64,000 nucleotides of DNA from Streptomyces sp. NRRL S-455 (GCF_000717875.1 NZ_JOCT01000033.1:10530-74529); one strand, 5' to 3'. Counted from the stretch's first letter, positions 8,793 through 19,437 are shown. The notes: generated by a model not told the origin, from the sequence alone. A program made the numbers and translations.

Positions 8793-9650
8793 GTGATCGC
8801 CTTTCTCCGTCGGGCCGGCCTGGTGTGCGCCCTCGGCGCCGCCCTCGCCGCCTGCGGGACCGCCCATCCGCCGCGGAAGGCGCCCCGCGCGCCGGTGTCC
8901 GCGCCGCCGTCGAGGCCCCCGACCCTCGCGCCCGGCCCGGCCGGGCTGACCCCCGTCTTCGAGCACGGCTCCCGCACCCGCGGCAGGACCCTCGCGCTCA
9001 CCTTCGACGCCGACATGACCGCCGGGCAGGGGGCGCGGGCGGCGGCGGGTGAGCGGTTCGATCATCCACGGCTGATCTCGACGCTGCGCGCGCTGCAGGT
9101 GCCGGCCACCGTGTTCATGACCGGGCGGTGGGCCGAGGAGTACCCGGACCAGGCCCGCTCCATCGGCCGGGACCCGCTCTTCGAGGTCGCGAACCACTCC
9201 TACAGCCACTACGCGTACACGCGGGACTGCTACGGCCTGCCGGTCGTGCCCGGGGAACGGATGCGATCGGACGTGGAGCGGGCGTACGCCGCCTTCCGGA
9301 CGGCCGGCGTGCGCGATCCGATGCCGTACTTCCGCTTCCCCGGCGGCTGTTACGACCGGCGGGCGCTCAGGGCGCTGACGCCGACCGGCGTGACCGCAGT
9401 GCAGTGGGACGTCGTCGGGGGCGACGCGTTCGAGACCGACGCGGACGTGGTCGTCCGGCAGGTGCTCGACGGGGTGCGCCCGGGGTCGGTGGTCGTGCTG
9501 CACTGCACGCGCAGTGCCGCTCCGGCGACCGAACGGGCGGTGCGCGCGATCGTGCCCGAGCTGCGCGGCAGGGGCTTCCGGTTCGTGAAGGTCTCCGAGC
9601 TGATCGGGGCGGCGGACGACGGTGCACGTCCCGGCCCCCGAGCCCGCTGA
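8793..9650 (+). CDS. Lipoprotein polysaccharide deacetylase (NodB-like)
   Basis: A 285-residue exported protein starting at GTG. The signal peptide ends in a lipobox LAAC with C21 as the lipidated residue. After a Pro/Ala-rich linker the NodB fold follows: TFDADMT (catalytic-type D72 and D74), metal-binding NHSYSH (H135, H139), YFRFPGGCYD and VVLHC. It should remove acyl groups from peptidoglycan, chitin-like or other cell-surface glycans. A CYGLPVV/GGCYD pair could form a disulfide. It is followed after 18 bases by a tiny zinc-ribbon gene. Confidence 0.88.
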   Translation: MIAFLRRAGLVCALGAALAACGTAHPPRKAPRAPVSAPPSRPPTLAPGPAGLTPVFEHGSRTRGRTLALTFDADMTAGQGARAAAGERFDHPRLISTLRALQVPATVFMTGRWAEEYPDQARSIGRDPLFEVANHSYSHYAYTRDCYGLPVVPGERMRSDVERAYAAFRTAGVRDPMPYFRFPGGCYDRRALRALTPTGVTAVQWDVVGGDAFETDADVVVRQVLDGVRPGSVVVLHCTRSAAPATERAVRAIVPELRGRGFRFVKVSELIGAADDGARPGPRAR

Positions 9651-9668
9651 CCGTCCTACGCTGGCCGT

Positions 9669-9848
9669 ATGAGCGAGAACGACTACTGCCTGATCGACGC
9701 GACCAGGCCGCCCCTGGCGGACGGACCGCCGTACGCGGAGTGCGTGCTGTGCCGGGAGCCGACGGAGTACCCGGAGGCGTACAAGGGCATCACGCTGTGC
9801 CCGGCGTGTGAGTGGCGGGAAGCGGAGCGCACCACCTGCTCAGGGTGA
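9669..9848 (+). CDS. 59-residue zinc-ribbon-like protein
   Basis: A short frame starting ATG AGC GAG AAC GAC with two CxxC knuckles (C25-x2-C28 and C44-x2-C47, spaced 15 residues apart), as in small zinc ribbons. Codon third positions are strongly GC-biased, supporting real coding. It follows the deacetylase by 18 bases and runs convergently into the ABC permease gene, overlapping its 3' end by 9 bases. No function can be assigned; RNA, DNA or protein binding are the usual possibilities for such domains. Confidence 0.7.
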   Translation: MSENDYCLIDATRPPLADGPPYAECVLCREPTEYPEAYKGITLCPACEWREAERTTCSG

Positions 9849-10511
9849 CCTGCGGGCCGCCAGCGCACCGGCCAGGGCCAGCGCGGCGGCCGTGACCAGG
9901 GCTGCCGCGGCCAGGGGCAGCAGCGGCAGCGGGACGGTGCCCGACCGTGAGCCGGTCACCAGGCCCTGCACCGCCGCCTGCGCCGGAGAGCCGGTGGCCA
10001 CCAGGGACAGCAGCGTCGCCAGCAGCAGCGCCAGGACGGCACGGCCACGCGACCGCAGGAGCGGGCGGCTGGTGAGCGCGCCGACGGCCGTGCCGAGCAG
10101 GGCGCAGGCCAGGGCGGCGAGGAGCCCGGCCCCGCAGGCGGGGGCGAGCGGTACCCGGGTGCGGTGGTCGGAGGCGACGGGGTCGCTGAGCAGGGTCACC
10201 AGCAGGGTCGCGACCGTGCCGAGCGCCGCCGCCGCGGCCGGTGCCACCAGCAGACAGGCCACGTGGGCCCGCGCCGGCCCGACGGCCGCCGCCACGCAGC
10301 CGCGCGCGGCGTCCGGCTCACCTGTGACGCAGATCCGCGTCAGCCAGGCGGCGACCGGCAGCAGTGCGGCGGCGGAGTAGCCGAGCGAGTCCAGCACCGG
10401 CTGGCCGGCCTGGACGCTGACCGCGAGGAAGGCGGCGTACAGCAGGAACGGCGGCAGCCAGCGCTGCGAACGCAGCAGGAGGGCGGCGTGGTAGCGCAGC
10501 AGGGCGGTCAT
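9840..10511 (-). CDS. ABC transporter membrane protein
   Basis: A 223-residue very hydrophobic protein with about six predicted membrane segments (for example LLYAAFLAVSVQAG, AACLLVAPAAAAALGTVATLLVTLL, LLALLLATLLSLVATG, LLPLAAAALVTAAALALAGALAA). It is the membrane partner of the ATPase immediately upstream: its ATG overlaps the ATPase stop (ATGA). Sequence does not indicate the substrate. The 3' end overlaps the convergent zinc-ribbon gene. Confidence 0.82.
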   Translation of the reverse strand: MTALLRYHAALLLRSQRWLPPFLLYAAFLAVSVQAGQPVLDSLGYSAAALLPVAAWLTRICVTGEPDAARGCVAAAVGPARAHVACLLVAPAAAAALGTVATLLVTLLSDPVASDHRTRVPLAPACGAGLLAALACALLGTAVGALTSRPLLRSRGRAVLALLLATLLSLVATGSPAQAAVQGLVTGSRSGTVPLPLLPLAAAALVTAAALALAGALAARRSP

Positions 10512-11374
10512 CGGCGGCTCCCGGACGTGTCGTCCCGCTGGGACACGCTCACCACGTGCCAGGGCGGGCGGGCCGTGAGGAGGGTGCGGAGCAGGACGTC
10601 GGAGTGCGGGGCGGGGACGGTCAGGCGGTAGCGGCCCGGCCCGGTCTCCTCGGCCGAAGTGGCCGTCCGGCGCACGTCCTCCGGGAGCTGTCCGTCCGGT
10701 GGGCCCTGCGTCTCGACGGTCATGTGCGGGCCGGTCGGCACCGCCTCCCGTGACGTCTGCGGGACGAGGCGTCCGTCGTGCACGGCGTAGGTCGCGTCGG
10801 GCAGCCCGGCGAGGCGGCGCGGGTCGTGGTCGACGAACACCACGGAGCCGCCGGCCGCCGTGCGCTCCGCGACGGCCCGTTCGAACTCGGCGCGGGCATC
10901 GGCGTCCAGACCGGTCCAGGCCTCGTCCAGCACCAGCAACTCCGGCTCCCCCAGCAGGGCCTGCGCGACGGCGACCTTCTGGCTGGTGCCCTTGGACAGC
11001 CGGGCCATCGGCGTCCCGGCGTACGCGGCGGCGCCGAGGCGTTCCAGGCACTCGCCCGCGGCACGGACGGCCGCCGCGCGGGTCAGGCCGTGCACGGTGC
11101 CGAGGTGGGTGAGGTAGCCGAGGGCGGTGAACGGCAGGGCCGCCGGAAACCGCTCGGGGACGTAGGCCGTGCGCGGGCGGCCGGTGATCCGGCCCTCGCT
11201 GGGGGCGTCGATTCCGGCGAGCAGCCGCAGGAGGGTGGACTTGCCGCTGCCGTTGGCGCCCTGGACGCGGACGAGCCGGCCCGGTGCCACCGTCAGGTCG
11301 ACGCCGCGTAACACCCAGGGGCCGCGCAGACCATAGCGGCGGCCCGCGTTGTGAAGGCACAGGTCGGGTCGCAT
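10508..11374 (-). CDS. ABC transporter ATP-binding protein
   Basis: A 288-residue ATPase: Walker A GANGSGKST (39-47), signature LSKGTSQKVA (126-135) and Walker B LLVLDEAW (146-153), then the H-loop FVDHDP. The signature is LSKGT rather than LSGGQ, and the Q-loop position reads YVPERF, as in drug/antibiotic exporter ATPases. A C-terminal extension of roughly 80 residues follows the nucleotide-binding domain and is of unknown role. It is translationally coupled to the permease. It is divergent from the Pth2-like gene, starting inside the latter's upstream region. Confidence 0.88.
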   Translation of the reverse strand: MRPDLCLHNAGRRYGLRGPWVLRGVDLTVAPGRLVRVQGANGSGKSTLLRLLAGIDAPSEGRITGRPRTAYVPERFPAALPFTALGYLTHLGTVHGLTRAAAVRAAGECLERLGAAAYAGTPMARLSKGTSQKVAVAQALLGEPELLVLDEAWTGLDADARAEFERAVAERTAAGGSVVFVDHDPRRLAGLPDATYAVHDGRLVPQTSREAVPTGPHMTVETQGPPDGQLPEDVRRTATSAEETGPGRYRLTVPAPHSDVLLRTLLTARPPWHVVSVSQRDDTSGSRR

Positions 11375-11416
11375 GCGGCCATCCTGCACGATCTGACGGC
11401 TGGCACACTGGGATTC

Positions 11417-12154
11417 GTGAGCGAAGACCCCACGCCCGTGAGTGACAGCCCCTTCCGGTCCGAACCCTCGGCACGCGACGCGGCACCGCAGTTCGTGATG
11501 CCGCTGGTCGTGCGGATCGAGCGTACGGACCCGCCGGCGCGTACGGACGCGCTGGAGACGGCCGCGCGGGCCGTGCTGACCATCCTCGCTGACGAACGGT
11601 CGGCCGACGACGGCGAGTGGGCCCGTGCCATGCGCGACTGGCAGGACGCCCGGATCCGCAAGGTGGTGCGGCGGGCCCGGGGCGCCGAGTGGCGGCGGGC
11701 CGAGGCGCTGCCCGGCATCACGGTCACCGGCAAGTCGGCCCAGGTGCGGGTCTTCCCGCCGGTCCCGCTGGACGGCTGGCCCAAGGACCTGGCCCGGCTC
11801 CAGGTCTCCGGCACCGACCTGGACGACCCGGAACCGCCGGTGGACGCGGACGCGACCGCACCCGTGCTGTGGCTGAACCCCGAGCTCGGCATGTCGGCCG
11901 GCAAGGCGATGGCCCAGGCCGGGCACGCCGCGCAGCTCGCCTGGTGGGAGCTGTCCGGCGAGGAGCGTGCCGCGTGGCGCGACGCGGGCTTCCCGCTCGC
12001 CGTACGGACCGCCGAAGCGGCCCGCTGGCCCGGACTGACGGGCAGTGGACTGCCGTTGGTCCGCGACGCGGGGTTCACGGAGATCGCGCCCGGCTCGTGC
12101 ACGGTCGTCGCGGACCACCCCGCGCTGCGCCGGGGACGCCGGGACCTGTCGTAG
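11417..12154 (+). CDS. Pth2-like peptidyl-tRNA hydrolase family protein
   Basis: A 245-residue protein whose C-terminal part has Pth2 (archaeal/eukaryotic type peptidyl-tRNA hydrolase) features: LWLNPELGMSAGKAMAQAGHAAQLAWW resembles the KGKxAAQxxHA active-site helix, and GFTEIAPGSCTVVADHPA the later strand. The N-terminal 110 residues are specific to actinobacteria. I chose GTG at 11417 (VSEDPTP) over an earlier in-frame ATG at 11351, which lies within the divergent ATPase coding end. Hydrolase activity is inferred from family; a bacterial-type Pth would normally perform the housekeeping role. Confidence 0.75.
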   Translation: MSEDPTPVSDSPFRSEPSARDAAPQFVMPLVVRIERTDPPARTDALETAARAVLTILADERSADDGEWARAMRDWQDARIRKVVRRARGAEWRRAEALPGITVTGKSAQVRVFPPVPLDGWPKDLARLQVSGTDLDDPEPPVDADATAPVLWLNPELGMSAGKAMAQAGHAAQLAWWELSGEERAAWRDAGFPLAVRTAEAARWPGLTGSGLPLVRDAGFTEIAPGSCTVVADHPALRRGRRDLS

Positions 12155-12253
12155 GCGCTCCGGCGGCCACCCGTTCGGCGTAGCCGCGGGCGCGCCGGTC
12201 GCGGCCGAGTGCTCCAGTGGGGTTACCGGACAACCCCGACTCAGGAGGCAGCC

Positions 12254-12703
12254 ATGACCAGCGCCGCGCCCTCTCCCTCCGCCGACGACCGGACGCCCGG
12301 CGGTTCCGGCTCCGGCGGTGTCGACGATTCCTCGACGGCCGGAGATCTCGCTCTGAGCGGCACCCTGATGGTCGTCTACGGCCTCTTCGCGGTGTTCCAG
12401 GGCATCGCGGCGATCGCGAACGACGAGGTGTACACGAGCTTCGGCGACTACGTCTTCACCTTCGACCTGACGGCGTGGGGCTGGATCCACCTGGCCGTCG
12501 GCGTGCTCGTGGTGGCAGCCGGGTTCGGCCTGTTCACCGCTGAGCCCTGGGCGCGGGTCGTGGCCGCGGTCGTGGTCGGGCTGGCGCTGATCGCGAACTT
12601 CATCTGGCTGCCGTACCAGCCGTTCTGGTCGATCATCATGATCGTGACCGGCCTGTTCGTGCTGTGGTCGGTGTTCAACTACCGCTCCTCACGCACGATG
12701 TAG
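12254..12703 (+). CDS. Small four-helix membrane protein (DUF7144 type)
   Basis: A 149-residue integral membrane protein. A Ser/Gly/Asp-rich N-terminus (1-35) precedes four hydrophobic segments (TLMVVYGLFAVFQGIAAI, WIHLAVGVLVVAAGFGLF, VVAAVVVGLALIANFIWL, PFWSIIMIVTGLFVLWSVF). This is a common actinobacterial family without a known activity. AGGAGG at 12243-12248 fixes the start at ATG 12254. It stands as a single gene between Pth2-like and DUF692 genes. Confidence 0.82.
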   Translation: MTSAAPSPSADDRTPGGSGSGGVDDSSTAGDLALSGTLMVVYGLFAVFQGIAAIANDEVYTSFGDYVFTFDLTAWGWIHLAVGVLVVAAGFGLFTAEPWARVVAAVVVGLALIANFIWLPYQPFWSIIMIVTGLFVLWSVFNYRSSRTM

Positions 12704-12829
12704 CCGCCGGCCCGGCCCGCACCGAACCTCAAATGTTGCTCTGAAGGAGGGCGGGGCGGGGTTCGGGGGCGGACGGCTGGGCCATACCCCCCTCACGTTC
12801 GGGATCGGGCCGTGCGGAGGAGGGGGACG

Positions 12830-14560
12830 ATGGTGCGACTGGGGACGGGCATCGGGTGGCGACCGGAGATCGCGGACGCCGTGGAGCGCATGCCGGGCAT
12901 CGACTGGGTCGAGACCGTGGCGGAGAACGTCTGCCCCGGGCACCTGCCCGAGTCGCTGCGGCGGCTGCGCGAGCGCGGCGTCACCGTGGTGCCGCACGGC
13001 GTCTCGCTCGGCCTCGGGGGTGCGGACCGGCCCGACGAGGGACGACTGGCCGCGCTGGCGGAGCGGGTGGAGGCGCTGGGTTCGCCGCTGGTCACCGAGC
13101 ACATCGCGTTCGTACGGGCGGGCGGCGCGCTGACGGCCTCCCCTCATCTGGAGGCGGGCCATCTGCTGCCCGTCCCGCGGACCCGGGACGCGCTCGACGT
13201 GCTGTGCGAGAACGTGCGCATCGCGCAGGAGGCGCTGCCGGTGCCGCTGGCCGTCGAGAACATCGCCGCGCTGATCTCCTGGCCGGGCGAGGACATGACG
13301 GAGGGCCAGTTCCTGTACGACCTGGCGGACCGCACGGGCGTGCGGCTCCTCATCGACGTGGCCAACCTGCACACCAACCACGTCAACCGGGGCGAGGACC
13401 CGGCCAAGGCCCTCGCCGAGCTGCCTCTGGAGGCCATCGCCTACGTCCATGTCGCGGGCGGCTTCGAACGCGACGGCGTCTGGCACGACAGCCACGCCCA
13501 CCCGGTTCCGCGACCGGTCCTCGACATCCTGACGGACCTGGCGTCCCGGGTGTCCCCGCCGGGGGTTCTGCTGGAACGGGACGAGAACTTCCCGGAGCCG
13601 CCGGAACTGGAGCGGGAGCTGGGGGCGATCCGGCGGGCGTTGGACGCGGGGGCTGTGGAGCGGGTGAAGACGGAGGTGCGGGCGGCGGGCAGCGCGGCCG
13701 CGCGGCGAGCCTGGGCCGCCGCCGGACAGTGTGACGAGTGGGACGCCGCCGGTGAGGTGCGCGCGGGGAGGGACGCGGCTCGGCGGGCCGGGGCGTCCCG
13801 CCCTCAGCAGCACGCCGCACGCGATGCGGGAGCTTCCGCCGGAGGACGTGCCGATGGGGCCGGCCGTCGACACCGCGACCCACACGAAGCCGACGCCTCC
13901 GCCCTGCGGCGGGCAGCGGCGGCCCGCCCTCAGCACCGCGGCACACACGGGGCCGAAGCCTCGGCCCGGCGGCCGGAAAGGGCGACGCCCGGCACACAGC
14001 CGATGGGCGGCGAGCCCGGTACACGGGTCGCCGGCGGGCGGCACGGCGAGACCCACGGCACCGGGGGCACCGGTGCCGGGCGGCCGGGCGGGGAGGCCGG
14101 GGCGACACGGGGCGCCTTCGGCCTGCCCCGGCCCGGTGACGGCGGAGCCGCTCGGCAGCGGCTCGGCCTCGCGCAGGCCGCGCTGCTGTCCGCGCTGGTC
14201 GCCGGGACGCCCGTGCCCGAGGGGTTCGACCGGGTGCGGGTCGGTGTGCAGGCCCGGGCGCTGGCGGCGAAGCGGGCCGATGTCGTGGCCAAGGTCGCAC
14301 CCGAACTGCCCGCGATCCTGGGGTCCGGCTACCGCCCGGCCTTCCTGTCCTACGCCCAGACCCGGCCGATGACCGGCGGCTACCGGCATGACGCCCTCGG
14401 CTTCGCCGAGCACCTGCTCCACGCCGGGCGGCCCGGGGACGCCCGGGCGCGGCGCGAGCTGCGGGCGTGGTGGCTGGAGCGGTCGGGGCCGGCACCGCGC
14501 TCCGGGCGCCCGGCCCACCGGCTCGTCCGCGCCACGCGCAGGGCGCTGCTGCGGCGTTGA
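12830..14560 (+). CDS. DUF692/MNIO-type enzyme fused to a second C-terminal domain
   Basis: A 576-residue protein. Residues 1 to about 280 are a DUF692 TIM barrel with candidate metal ligands in [38 protein letters not shown] and HDSHAHPV. This family (multinuclear non-haem iron oxidases such as MbnB) modifies peptides in RiPP pathways. Residues about 450-576 form a second domain ([47 protein letters not shown]) resembling proteins usually encoded next to DUF692. The linker between them (about 295-445) is low-complexity and its codon third positions lose the normal GC bias. The normal partner gene appears fused here. No precursor peptide was recognised nearby. GGAGGAGGGGG precedes the ATG. 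Confidence 0.78.
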   Translation: MVRLGTGIGWRPEIADAVERMPGIDWVETVAENVCPGHLPESLRRLRERGVTVVPHGVSLGLGGADRPDEGRLAALAERVEALGSPLVTEHIAFVRAGGALTASPHLEAGHLLPVPRTRDALDVLCENVRIAQEALPVPLAVENIAALISWPGEDMTEGQFLYDLADRTGVRLLIDVANLHTNHVNRGEDPAKALAELPLEAIAYVHVAGGFERDGVWHDSHAHPVPRPVLDILTDLASRVSPPGVLLERDENFPEPPELERELGAIRRALDAGAVERVKTEVRAAGSAAARRAWAAAGQCDEWDAAGEVRAGRDAARRAGASRPQQHAARDAGASAGGRADGAGRRHRDPHEADASALRRAAAARPQHRGTHGAEASARRPERATPGTQPMGGEPGTRVAGGRHGETHGTGGTGAGRPGGEAGATRGAFGLPRPGDGGAARQRLGLAQAALLSALVAGTPVPEGFDRVRVGVQARALAAKRADVVAKVAPELPAILGSGYRPAFLSYAQTRPMTGGYRHDALGFAEHLLHAGRPGDARARRELRAWWLERSGPAPRSGRPAHRLVRATRRALLRR

Positions 14561-14707
14561 GGGCAGCCACCCTGCCCGCTCCTCTCGGACAGCCGAGCAC
14601 CCCGCACCGGCATCGGCGGCCCCGGCCGCGGATCCGCACGGTCGGGTGACGCACGGCTCCACCGCCCCCCCTCCCCCGTGGCCGCCGACGCCGGCCCGCG
14701 CCCCCTT

Positions 14708-16213
14708 TCAGTCGTGCTTCGGGCGAGCCCGGCCGGAGGAGGCGTGCCGCCGCCTCTTCGGCACCGCGTCGCCCGCCGGCGCGTCACCGCGGCCGTAGTG
14801 ATGGGTGGTGAACATGTAGAGCAGCCCGGTTCCGACCACCACGACACCGCTCAGCAGGACGATCCAGTTCTCCCACCAGGGCTTTTCCGGGGTGCGGGCC
14901 CAGCAGATGTTGACGATGGCGAAGATGCCGTAGGCCAGCGCCCCGATGTTCACCGCGAGTCCCCAGCGGCCCAGGGTGAACTCGCCCGCCGGACGCCATC
15001 CCTTGAGCCGGGCGCGCAGCGCGGCCAGCACCACCATCTGGAACGAGCCGTAGATGCCGAGGATGGCGAACGAGACGATGTTGGTGAGGGCGTCCTCGGA
15101 GAGCAGTGATGCGAAGGCGATGAGCATCGGCACCGCCGCGGACACCAGCAGCGCGTAGCCGGGAACCGCCCGTACGTGGGCGAACCGCCGCAGCAGCCCG
15201 TGCCCGACGATCATCTCGTCGCGGGCGTAGGAGTAGATGAGCCGGCCGGCGGCGGCCTGGAGGCTGATCGTGCAGGACAGGAAGGAGATCAGCACCACGG
15301 CCATCACGGCCCGCGCCCCGGCCGCGCCCATGGCGTCGTACAGCACGTCCACCACGGGGTCGGTCTGCTCACCGGAGATGACCGCCTCGTAGTCGGTGAC
15401 CGACAGCAGCAGCGACATGCAGGTGAACGTGGCCGCGGCGCCGCCGATGTAGATGGTGCGGCGCATGGCGCGCGGGATGACGCGGCCCGGGTGGGCGACC
15501 TCCTCGGCGGTGTCGCCGCACGCCTCGAAGCCGTAGTACTGGTAGAAGCCGATGATGGCGGCCGCGAGGAACACCGGCAGGTAGGAGCCGTCTCCCTCGG
15601 TTCCGTAGGTGTCGAAGATGACGCCGAGGCCGTGGTGGCGGTGGGTGGCCAGCAGGTAGATGCCGACGACGAGAGCGCCGATGAGTTCACCGGCGAAGCC
15701 GATGATGGCCGCCGCCGACAGTGCCTTGGTGCCCATGTAGTTGATGAGGATGGCGACCAGGATGAGCACGGCGGTGCACAGCACCGTGGTGTGCACGGTC
15801 GGGTCGAAGCCGAACAGGATGGCGATGTAGGGGCCGGCGCCGTAGGCGACGGCGGTGATGGTCACCAGCAGCGCCCACATGTACACCCAGCCGGTCATCC
15901 ATGCCCAGCGTGTGCCCCACAGCCGCCGCGCCCACGGGTAGACACCGCCGGCGATGGGGTACTGGGCGACGATCTCGCCGAAGATCAGCGCCACGAGGAA
16001 CTGGCCGCAGCCGGCCAGCACGAACGCCCAGATCATCGGCGGTCCGCCTTCGGCGAGCGCGGTGCCGAAGAGGGTGTAGGTGCTCACCACCGGGGAGAGG
16101 TAGGTGAAGCCGAGGGCGAAGTTCGCCCAGGGTCCCATGTCCTTGCGGAACTCCGAGCCGGGCTCCCCTCCGGGGACGCCCGACGCGGGGGCGGGGGGCT
16201 GCGTACCGGTCAC
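14708..16213 (-). CDS. APC-family amino acid/amine permease
   Basis: A 501-residue transporter with about 12 membrane segments. The N-terminal [19 protein letters not shown] and [21 protein letters not shown] regions are typical of the APC superfamily. It is the last gene of a three-gene operon with a GMC oxidoreductase and an aldehyde dehydrogenase, which suggests choline, ethanolamine or a related amine as substrate (inference). Its GTG start overlaps the GMC stop codon (GTGA, 16210-16213). A longer in-frame extension upstream only reads through the GMC gene. Confidence 0.88.
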   Translation of the reverse strand: MTGTQPPAPASGVPGGEPGSEFRKDMGPWANFALGFTYLSPVVSTYTLFGTALAEGGPPMIWAFVLAGCGQFLVALIFGEIVAQYPIAGGVYPWARRLWGTRWAWMTGWVYMWALLVTITAVAYGAGPYIAILFGFDPTVHTTVLCTAVLILVAILINYMGTKALSAAAIIGFAGELIGALVVGIYLLATHRHHGLGVIFDTYGTEGDGSYLPVFLAAAIIGFYQYYGFEACGDTAEEVAHPGRVIPRAMRRTIYIGGAAATFTCMSLLLSVTDYEAVISGEQTDPVVDVLYDAMGAAGARAVMAVVLISFLSCTISLQAAAGRLIYSYARDEMIVGHGLLRRFAHVRAVPGYALLVSAAVPMLIAFASLLSEDALTNIVSFAILGIYGSFQMVVLAALRARLKGWRPAGEFTLGRWGLAVNIGALAYGIFAIVNICWARTPEKPWWENWIVLLSGVVVVGTGLLYMFTTHHYGRGDAPAGDAVPKRRRHASSGRARPKHD

Positions 16214-17781
16214 CGCCGCGCCCCCCGGTCCTCGGGCCCGGGACGGCCGGTGATCAGGTCGGCGGCGCGTTCGGCGGCGAGCAGGACGGTCACCATCGGG
16301 TTGATGGTGGGCATCGTCGGGAACACCGACGCGTCGACGATCCGCACGCCCTCCACGCCCCGCAGTGTCAACTCGGGGTCGCACACGGCCAAGGGGTCGT
16401 CCGGGGCGCCCATACGGCAGGTGCCCGCCGGGTGGTAGACGGTGTGCGCCGCCCGGCGTCCGTACTCGGAGAGGCCGGCGTCGGAGACGACGTCCGGGCC
16501 TGGCGCCACCTCGCGGACGAGCCAGTCGCGCAGCGGGGCGGTGGCGGCGACCTCACGGGCGACCTTCAGACCGTCCACGATGGTGCGCTCGTCGTGGCCC
16601 TCGGGGTCGGTGAAGTACCTGAAGTCCAGGGCGGGATGCTCGTCGGGGTCGGCGCTGCGCAGCCACATGCGGCCGGTGGAGCGGGCACGCGGCACGTTGG
16701 GCGTCATGCACACCCCGTACCGCGGCACCGGGTAGCCGAGGCGTTCGGTGTTGACCGTGAACGGCACCTGGTAGAAGTGGAACATCAGGTCCGGGCGGGG
16801 TTGGCTCCTGTCGCGGCGCAGGAACAGGCCGGCGTCGGAGTCCATGGCGGAGTTGGGCGGCAGCGGACCGGCGATCTCCCAGACGATCACGGACTCGGGG
16901 TGGTCCAGCAAGTTCTCTCCCACCCCGGGCAGGTCGGCCGTCACGTCGATGCCCAGGGCGCGCAGGTCGTCGGCGGGTCCGACGCCGGACAGCATCAGCA
17001 GGCGCGGGGTGTCGACGGCGCCCGCGCACAGCACCACTTCGCGCTCGGCGCGCACGGTGGCGGGCTCGCCGTCGGCGCCCCGGACGGCGACGCGGGTCAG
17101 GCGTCCCGAGTCGTCGGTGAGCAGCCGGTGTGCCCAGGTCTCCAGCAGGAGCGTGAGGTTGGGCCGGTCGAGGACCGGGTGCAGGTAGGCGACGGAGGCG
17201 GAGGAGCGCAGGTTGCCCTCCGGCTGGTAGGCCAGGGAGAAGAAGCCGGTGCCGTCGGGGAAGGGCTCGGCGTTGAAGTCGTCGACGACGGGGACGCCGA
17301 GGGCGCGGGAGGCGGCGGTGACGAAGTCCTTGGCGATGGGGTTGCGGTCGGCCTCGGCGACCGGGACGATCCGGGTCTGCAGCCGGTCGCGGTAGGGGAG
17401 GATCGTCGCCGGGTCCCAGCCGGAGCAGCCCCGGCTCACCCAGTCGTCGAGGTCCCGCGGCAGCGGCAGGAAGCTGATCAGCGTGTTGTGCGAGGAGCAG
17501 CCGCCGAGCACACGTGCCCGTGAGTGCAGGATGTGGGAGTTGCCGCGGGGCTGCTCGACGGTGGTGTAGCCGTAGTCGTACTCCGAGCCGAGCAGGTTGA
17601 TCCAGTTGCGCAGGCGCAGGATGCGCTCGTCGCCGACGTCGCTGGGGCCGCCCTCGATGACACAGACGCGGCAGTCGGGATCCTCGCTCAGCCGGGCGGC
17701 GAGCACACAGCCGGCGGTGCCCCCGCCGACGATGACGTAGTCGTAGGCGGACTCGGCGCCGTGCGCGGTGGTGGGGGCCAT
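16210..17781 (-). CDS. GMC-family oxidoreductase (choline dehydrogenase-like)
   Basis: A 523-residue flavoprotein: FAD motif [18 protein letters not shown] (14-31), the GMC signature around [17 protein letters not shown], the second signature [16 protein letters not shown], and the C-terminal active-site regions [13 protein letters not shown] (His) and [17 protein letters not shown] (Asn-Pro). The family oxidises alcohols such as choline. The neighbouring aldehyde dehydrogenase would take the aldehyde to the acid, giving glycine betaine if choline is the substrate. ATG at 17779-17781; its 3' end overlaps the permease start. Confidence 0.88.
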   Translation of the reverse strand: MAPTTAHGAESAYDYVIVGGGTAGCVLAARLSEDPDCRVCVIEGGPSDVGDERILRLRNWINLLGSEYDYGYTTVEQPRGNSHILHSRARVLGGCSSHNTLISFLPLPRDLDDWVSRGCSGWDPATILPYRDRLQTRIVPVAEADRNPIAKDFVTAASRALGVPVVDDFNAEPFPDGTGFFSLAYQPEGNLRSSASVAYLHPVLDRPNLTLLLETWAHRLLTDDSGRLTRVAVRGADGEPATVRAEREVVLCAGAVDTPRLLMLSGVGPADDLRALGIDVTADLPGVGENLLDHPESVIVWEIAGPLPPNSAMDSDAGLFLRRDRSQPRPDLMFHFYQVPFTVNTERLGYPVPRYGVCMTPNVPRARSTGRMWLRSADPDEHPALDFRYFTDPEGHDERTIVDGLKVAREVAATAPLRDWLVREVAPGPDVVSDAGLSEYGRRAAHTVYHPAGTCRMGAPDDPLAVCDPELTLRGVEGVRIVDASVFPTMPTINPMVTVLLAAERAADLITGRPGPEDRGARR

Positions 17782-17840
17782 GCGTGCCCTGCTTTCTTGG
17801 TCGTTCGGTGCGCCACGGGCTGGCGGTGTGCTGCCGGGGG

Positions 17841-19307
17841 TCAGCCCTTGAACCAGCCGGAGGGGGCGGGGGCCAGGTTCTGGTAGATGTGCTTGGCCTC
17901 CTGGTACTCGCGCAGCCCGGTGGGGCCCAGCTCGCGCCCGACGCCGGAGCGGCCGAAGCCGCCCCATTCGGCCTGCGGCACGTAAGGGTGGAAGTCGTTG
18001 ATCCACACGGTGCCGTGCCGCAGCCGCTGTGCGACGCGCTGGGCGCGGCTCGCGTCGGAGGTCCACACGCCGCCGGCCAGGCCGTAGCGGGTGTCGTTGG
18101 CCAGGCGCACCGCCTCGTCCTCGGTGTGGAAGCGCTCGACGGTGACCACCGGGCCGAAGACCTCCTCCTGGACGATCCGCATGGACCGGTGGCAGTCGGC
18201 GAAGACCGTCGGCAGCAGGAAGAAGCCGCGGCTCAGGGCGGGGTCGTCCGGGCGGGTGCCGCCGGTGACGAGGCGGGCACCCTCCTCTTGGGCGATGGCG
18301 ATGTAGCGCTCGACCTTCTCGCGGTGTTCGGCGGAGCTGAGCGGGCCGCTCTCGGTGCCGTCCTCCATGCCGTTGCCGAGGCGGATCGCGGCCGCGCGGC
18401 GGGCGAGGGTCCCGACGAACCGGTCGTGCAGCGCGTCCTGCACGAGCAGGCGGGAACCGGCCGAGCAGACCTGCCCGGAGTGCAGGAACGCGGCGTCCAG
18501 CGCGTAGTCGACGGCGGCGTCGAAATCGGCGTCGGCGAAGACGATGTTGGGGTTCTTGCCGCCGAGTTCCAGGGCGATGTTCTTCGGCCCCTCGGCGGCG
18601 CCGGTCATGATGGCGCGTCCGGTGGCGAGGCCGCCGGTGAAGGACACCAGGTCGACCTCGGGGTGGGTGGTCAGGGCGGCGCCGACGGTCGCCCCGGAGC
18701 CCAGCACCAGGTTGGCGACCCCGGGCGGTGCGCCGGCCTCCTCGATGAGCCGGATCAGGGCGATCGTGGTGAGCGGTGTGGTCTCGCTGGGCTTGAGGAC
18801 GAAGGTGTTGCCGGCGGCCAGGGCCGGGGCGACCTTCCAGGAGGCCTGGAGCAGCGGGTAGTTCCAGGGGGCGATGAGCGCGCACACGCCGACCGGCTGG
18901 TAGACGACGCGGCTGAGGACGTCCGGGCCGACGTCCACCACCCGGCCGCCGTCCTTGCCGGCGAGTTCGGCGAAGTAGCGGAAGGCGTTCGCCACGTCCT
19001 CCACGTCGATCCGGGCCTCGGCCAGTGTCTTGCCGGTGTCGAGCGTCTCGGTGCGGGCGATGTCCTCCTGGTCGCGCAGCAGCAGGTCGTGGACGCGCAG
19101 CAGCAGGTCGGCCCGGCGGCGGGAGGTGGTGTTCGCCCAGTCCTCCTCGTCGAAGGCACGCCGGGCGGCGCGTACGGCGCGGTCGACGTCGGTGGCGTCG
19201 GCCTCGTCGACGGTGGTGATGACGGACGCGTCGTAGGGGTTGACCACCTCGCGCCGGCCACCGGCCGCCGCCTGTGTCCACTCGCCGTCGATGTGCAGCT
19301 CACCCAC
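17841..19307 (-). CDS. NAD(P)-dependent aldehyde dehydrogenase (betaine-aldehyde type)
   Basis: A 488-residue ALDH. Hallmarks are the N-terminal [43 protein letters not shown], the glutamate region [17 protein letters not shown], the catalytic cysteine in [15 protein letters not shown] and QEEVFGPVV. It is most like betaine-aldehyde/gamma-aminobutyraldehyde dehydrogenases. First gene of the operon with GMC oxidoreductase and APC permease; 59 bases separate it from the GMC gene. Glycine betaine as product for osmoprotection is inferred from context. Confidence 0.9.
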   Translation of the reverse strand: MGELHIDGEWTQAAAGGRREVVNPYDASVITTVDEADATDVDRAVRAARRAFDEEDWANTTSRRRADLLLRVHDLLLRDQEDIARTETLDTGKTLAEARIDVEDVANAFRYFAELAGKDGGRVVDVGPDVLSRVVYQPVGVCALIAPWNYPLLQASWKVAPALAAGNTFVLKPSETTPLTTIALIRLIEEAGAPPGVANLVLGSGATVGAALTTHPEVDLVSFTGGLATGRAIMTGAAEGPKNIALELGGKNPNIVFADADFDAAVDYALDAAFLHSGQVCSAGSRLLVQDALHDRFVGTLARRAAAIRLGNGMEDGTESGPLSSAEHREKVERYIAIAQEEGARLVTGGTRPDDPALSRGFFLLPTVFADCHRSMRIVQEEVFGPVVTVERFHTEDEAVRLANDTRYGLAGGVWTSDASRAQRVAQRLRHGTVWINDFHPYVPQAEWGGFGRSGVGRELGPTGLREYQEAKHIYQNLAPAPSGWFKG

Positions 19308-19437
19308 CGCGGGGCCTCCTTGGCATCCGGCCGGCGCCGATCGGCTCGACCGTCAGCAACATGGCCCATCCGGGGGTCGGCGGCCATGGGGCGCACCGCC
19401 GCGAGGGCGTCCGGGCGCTCCAGAGGACCCGGGTGGA

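Noticed and set aside
10508..12490. 660-codon minus-strand frame extending the ABC ATPase upstream
   Set aside because: The extension lies opposite the Pth2-like gene; the ATPase motif order starts just after ATG 11374.
16210..19281. Single 1023-codon frame spanning GMC oxidoreductase and the upstream gene
   Set aside because: The N-terminal half is a wrong-frame reading of the aldehyde dehydrogenase; only the part from 17781 down encodes the GMC enzyme.
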